From Rhodoluna limnophila (lineage in GTDB: Bacteria; Actinomycetota; Actinomycetes; Actinomycetales; Microbacteriaceae), in assembly GCF_005845365.1 (NCBI RefSeq), contig NZ_CP040509.1:1302001-1366000 (forward strand): 64,000 nucleotides of DNA. Direction: 5' to 3'. The notes under the pieces are model-generated. The model did no database searches, had not been told where the DNA came from, and worked only from the letters and a program-made list of their open reading frames with translations. Made by a program: the position numbers and the translations under genes. Numbering within the stretch: the stretch's first letter is position 1; each line of letters opens with the position of its first letter. Positions 62,011-64,000 of the stretch are shown here, piece after piece.

Positions 62011-62037
62011 AAAGGCGCCCACTTTCGTGAGCGCCTT
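62011..62037 (-). terminator. terminator of the HU gene
   Basis: On the minus strand AAAGGCGCTCAC-GAAA-GTGGGCGCCTTTT is a stem with one G-U pair, 19 nt after the HU stop. Confidence 0.85.
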
Positions 62038-62055
62038 TCGAAGTGTTTCTAAGAC

Positions 62056-62334
62056 TTACTTAACTGCAGCCTTTAGCTTTGAACCAGCTGAAACCTTAAC
62101 GGTGTTTGCAGCTGCGATCTGGATGGTTGCACCAGTCTGAGGGTTGCGACCGGTGCGAGCTGCACGGTGGCCCTTCTCTACTGATAGCCAGCCTGGGATG
62201 GTAACCTTGCCGCCGTCAGCAACGGTCTTTGCAATGGTCTCGAATACTGCGTCAACAACACGGTTAACAGCAGCCTGTGACTCGCCGGTGCTTGCAGCAA
62301 CTGCTGCTACTAGTTCGCTCTTGTTTAGAGACAT
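62056..62334 (-). CDS. hup: DNA-binding protein HU
   Basis: This 92-aa HU/IHF-family protein starts MSLNKSELVAAVAASTGESQAAVNRVVDAVF and has the signature GWLSVEKGHRAARTGRNPQTGATIQI and a C-terminal Lys-rich end. It binds and bends DNA in the nucleoid. It has a clear promoter (62380-62407) and AGGAGG as Shine-Dalgarno. Confidence 0.96.
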   Translation of the reverse strand: MSLNKSELVAAVAASTGESQAAVNRVVDAVFETIAKTVADGGKVTIPGWLSVEKGHRAARTGRNPQTGATIQIAAANTVKVSAGSKLKAAVK

Positions 62335-62379
62335 TTGGTCCTCCTGGACATTTAGACGTTTGACGTACTGTCAGGGATA

Positions 62380-62407
62380 ACGCTACTGCCCTGTAAAAAC
62401 TTGTCAT
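62380..62407 (-). promoter_or_regulatory. promoter of the HU gene
   Basis: On the minus strand ATGACA (62407-62402) and TAGCGT (62385-62380) are separated by 16 nt. They lie 46 nt upstream of the ATG. Confidence 0.5.
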
Positions 62408-62490
62408 TCATCTGGCTCGGCGTGTTGCTTGTGAATTTTTTATGAGTTTTCCGCGTATTTACTGGCATATACGGACATCCACGTATAAAA

Positions 62491-62526
62491 AGAAACCCAC
62501 CGTTCATCTAAGAACAGTGGGTTTCT
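62491..62526 (-). terminator. terminator of the rpmB-rpmG-rpsN operon
   Basis: AGAAACCCACTGTTC and GAACGGTGGGTTTCT (minus strand) pair with one mismatch, followed by TTTTTAT. It is 57 nt after the rpsN stop. A short inverted repeat TATACG-N8-CGTATA (62468-62487) lies next to it. Confidence 0.88.
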
Positions 62527-62582
62527 GTTTAAAACTTGTAATTTACCGAAGCAAATTTGGCGAGGCTTAACCTACCGAGTGC

Positions 62583-62888
62583 TTACCAAGAAGACTTGGT
62601 GATGCCTGGAAGCTCGCCCTTGTGAGCCATGTCGCGGAAGCGAACACGTGACACACCGAACTTAGCTAGAACACCACGTGGGCGACCATCGATCGCGTCA
62701 CGGTTACGTAGACGTACCGGTGAAGCGTTGCGTGGAAGCTTCTGTAGGCCTAGACGTGCCTCTTCGCGCTGTGCGTCGGTTGAGTTAGGGTCAACCAAAG
62801 CCTTCTTCAGTGCTAGGCGCTTCTCTGCGTAACGCTCAACGATTACTTTGCGCTGCTCGTTCTTAGCGATCTTGCTCTTCTTAGCCAT
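62583..62888 (-). CDS. rpsN: ribosomal protein bS14/uS14 (zinc-independent type)
   Basis: This 101-aa protein has the C-terminal motif [41 protein letters not shown] of uS14. It lacks the CxxC pairs of the zinc-binding short form, so it is the long, zinc-independent type. It is part of the 30S subunit. It is the third gene after rpmB and rpmG. Confidence 0.95.
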   Translation of the reverse strand: MAKKSKIAKNEQRKVIVERYAEKRLALKKALVDPNSTDAQREEARLGLQKLPRNASPVRLRNRDAIDGRPRGVLAKFGVSRVRFRDMAHKGELPGITKSSW

Positions 62889-62890
62889 TC

Positions 62891-63061
62891 TTAGCGCTCC
62901 TCGCGGAATTCAACGTGCTGACGCACAACTGGGTCGTACTTCTTCAGAACGATACGGTCTGGGTCGTTGCGACGGTTCTTCTTGGTTACGTAGGTGTAAC
63001 CAGTGCCTGCAGTCGAACGAAGCTTGATGATAGGACGGATGTCCTTGTCCTTCTTAGCCAT
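62891..63061 (-). CDS. rpmG: ribosomal protein bL33 (zinc-independent type)
   Basis: This 56-aa protein was read from the sequence as [20 protein letters not shown], then [23 protein letters not shown] and an ending near [11 protein letters not shown]. It has no CxxC pairs, so it is the zinc-independent form. It belongs to the 50S subunit. The start ATG is at 63061, 12 nt after the rpmB stop. Confidence 0.95.
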   Translation of the reverse strand: MAKKDKDIRPIIKLRSTAGTGYTYVTKKNRRNDPDRIVLKKYDPVVRQHVEFREER

Positions 63062-63072
63062 GTGCTTACTCC

Positions 63073-63309
63073 TTAGATCTTCTCGCCACGCGCAAGAATC
63101 TCGGCTACAACAGCCTCGATACCGCGCACGTCAATTACCTTGATGCCGCGAGCGCTCACCTGAAGAGTTACGTTGCGCTTCATTGAAGGAACGAAGTAAG
63201 TCTTCTTCTGGATGTTTGGGTTGAAGCGACGCTTGGTCTTGTTCTGGGCGTGCGAGACGTGGTGGCCAAACTGCGGCGCTTTCTCGGTGACCTGGCAATA
63301 AGCTGCCAT
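63073..63309 (-). CDS. rpmB: ribosomal protein bL28 (zinc-independent type)
   Basis: This 78-aa protein starts [32 protein letters not shown], the bL28 signature. It has one Cys only and no CxxC pairs. It is part of the 50S subunit. The ATG at 63309 has AAGGAG upstream. The longer frame to 63396 is a leader artefact. Confidence 0.95.
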   Translation of the reverse strand: MAAYCQVTEKAPQFGHHVSHAQNKTKRRFNPNIQKKTYFVPSMKRNVTLQVSARGIKVIDVRGIEAVVAEILARGEKI

Positions 63310-63396
63310 TTCTTCTCCTTCAAGGGCAAGCCCTTCAGCACCGATTGGGGCTGGCCGGTAAAGGCAAAGGCTTGTGTACAAAAATTGTGGCTGCAA

Positions 63397-63411
63397 CTAG
63401 ACGTTATCTAG
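63397..63411. promoter_or_regulatory. palindrome upstream of rpmB
   Basis: CTAGACGTTATCTAG has CTAGA/TCTAG arms around five central bases. It lies about 90 nt before rpmB, in the gap shared with zur. No Zur box consensus was recognised here. The role is unknown. Confidence 0.3.
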
Positions 63412-63500
63412 GCAACTGCTCAAGTTTAGGCGAACCTGAACCCCTTAAGCAAGTCCCACGACTTAATTTCTAGGATTGACACGCCGTTAAGCGCAAAAAA

Positions 63501-63929
63501 TTAGGCTTGGCAGTCTTTGCAGACGCCAAAAATGTCAATTGTGTGGCTCGGATTAGTGAATCCGTGTTCGGTGGCTACCTGGTCTGCCCAGGCTTCGACG
63601 CGGTGTGCTTCAATCTCAACGGTCAGTCCACACTTGCGGCAAATCAGGTGGTGGTGGTGTTCGGTAGTGCAGGCGCGGTAGAGCACCTCGCCCTCTTTGC
63701 TCTGCAGAGAGTCGGCGTCTCCGCTGGCCGCTAAGTCGGCAAGCGCTCGATAAACCGTGGCCAAGCCAATAGTAGATCCGTGATTTTTCAGAATCTGGTG
63801 CAGCTGTTGGGCGCTAACAAAGCCAATTGCCTCACCGAGGGCGTGGCGGACCGCATCTTTTTGGGGCGTGTTCCGTTTGGCCGGCTTGCCCGGCGCCTTA
63901 GCGGCGTCAGCCGCTTCGATATTTTTCAT
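63501..63929 (-). CDS. zur: Fur-family zinc regulator (Zur-like)
   Basis: This 142-aa Fur-family protein has the DNA-binding helix QQLHQILKNHGSTIGLATVYRAL, the metal-site RACTTEHHHHLICRKCGLTVEIEAHRVE and a final CKDC pair. The two CxxC pairs form the structural zinc site. The neighbour upstream is a zinc-type ABC permease end (ATGA overlap), so a zinc-sensing role (Zur) is likely. Confidence 0.88.
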   Translation of the reverse strand: MKNIEAADAAKAPGKPAKRNTPQKDAVRHALGEAIGFVSAQQLHQILKNHGSTIGLATVYRALADLAASGDADSLQSKEGEVLYRACTTEHHHHLICRKCGLTVEIEAHRVEAWADQVATEHGFTNPSHTIDIFGVCKDCQA

Positions 63930-64000
63930 TTTTTGATCCGCTCAATTACTCGAGCAACTGCGTAAATCAAGAACGAGATCGTGGTCACATAAGGGCTAAT
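63926..64000 (-). CDS. metal (zinc) ABC transporter permease, 3' end only
   Basis: Only the last 24 residues lie inside the window: ISPYVTTISFLIYAVARVIE, then RIKK and stop. They look like the last membrane helix of a ZnuB/MntB-type permease. The stop overlaps the zur start by 4 nt (ATGA), so the two are co-transcribed. The identification leans mainly on this operon context. Confidence 0.6.
   Translation of the reverse strand: MSPYVTTISFLIYAVARVIERIKK

Noticed and set aside
63310-63500. Zur box upstream of rpmB
   Set aside because: No match to the actinobacterial Zur consensus was found. Only an unrelated CTAGA-N5-TCTAG palindrome is present.
1-64000. CRISPR array, prophage or insertion sequence
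   Set aside because: No regularly spaced direct repeats, transposase or integrase genes, or terminal inverted repeats with target duplications were seen in the window.

Overview
The window looks like a chromosomal segment of a small-genome actinobacterium, most likely a member of the Microbacteriaceae (for example a freshwater Rhodoluna/Aquiluna-type organism). This is inferred from the moderate GC content, the dnaK-grpE-dnaJ-hspR-clpB operon with HspR and HAIR-like operators, the CopD-CtaG fusion protein, lipoproteins with LAGC lipoboxes, and many genes that appear to be transcribed without a leader. No rRNA, phage, insertion sequence or CRISPR array was seen. One tRNA gene (tRNA-Pro, anticodon GGG) is present.

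Layout. 1-3.1 kb: the 5' part of a secreted protein gene that runs off the left edge, tRNA-Pro, three small membrane/secreted proteins and a phosphoribosyltransferase. 3.2-5.8 kb: a polar amino-acid ABC transporter. 5.8-13 kb: ahcY with a structured leader, a secreted protein, an NYN-domain nuclease-like protein behind an attenuator-like terminator, a TPR protein whose probable promoter contains a run of 13 G, a YqhA-like membrane protein, an inositol-monophosphatase-family enzyme, an unknown protein and a serine hydrolase. 13-35.2 kb: a large inositol (or related cyclitol) region. It has two CUT2-type ABC transporters with single-domain ATPases, two LacI regulators, palindromic operators of the form TGGA-N4-TCCA, iolG, iolE, iolD, two further Gfo/Idh/MocA dehydrogenases, a TIM-barrel isomerase, glpX, an aldehyde dehydrogenase, a D-2-hydroxyacid dehydrogenase, an HpcH/HpaI aldolase, an SDR-type epimerase/dehydratase and an EamA exporter. 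35.3-45.2 kb: purA, a VapBC-like module, a SpoU methyltransferase, an ArsB/NhaD-like permease, a NagD-like phosphatase, an MFS exporter, pyrE, a VOC protein, xthA, an AlkD-like glycosylase and an RCK-like protein. 45.2-51.3 kb: the heat-shock operon. 51.4-62 kb: a GH25-like secreted protein, a UMF1 transporter, a BlaI/M56 pair, dcd, an MMPL transporter, a small membrane protein, a PIF1-like helicase, CopD-CtaG and an isoprenylcysteine-methyltransferase-like protein. 62-64 kb: HU, the ribosomal operon rpmB-rpmG-rpsN (all three lacking zinc-binding CxxC pairs), zur and the 3' end of a zinc ABC permease gene.

The most interesting system is the seven-gene operon at 30000-21779 (minus strand). It contains the upper inositol pathway enzymes IolE and IolD (IolG is encoded just beyond), but the usual lower-pathway enzymes IolB, IolC and IolJ are not in the window. 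In their place are an aldehyde dehydrogenase, a D-2-hydroxyacid dehydrogenase and a 4-hydroxy-2-oxo-acid aldolase of the HpaI family. These could form an oxidative, non-phosphorylating lower pathway from 5-deoxyglucuronate to hydroxypyruvate plus malonate semialdehyde. That route is my inference and has not been demonstrated. Two other signals stand out: the poly-G tract inside a promoter spacer (possible phase variation) and a -10 box set 6 nt before the start codon at eleven genes.
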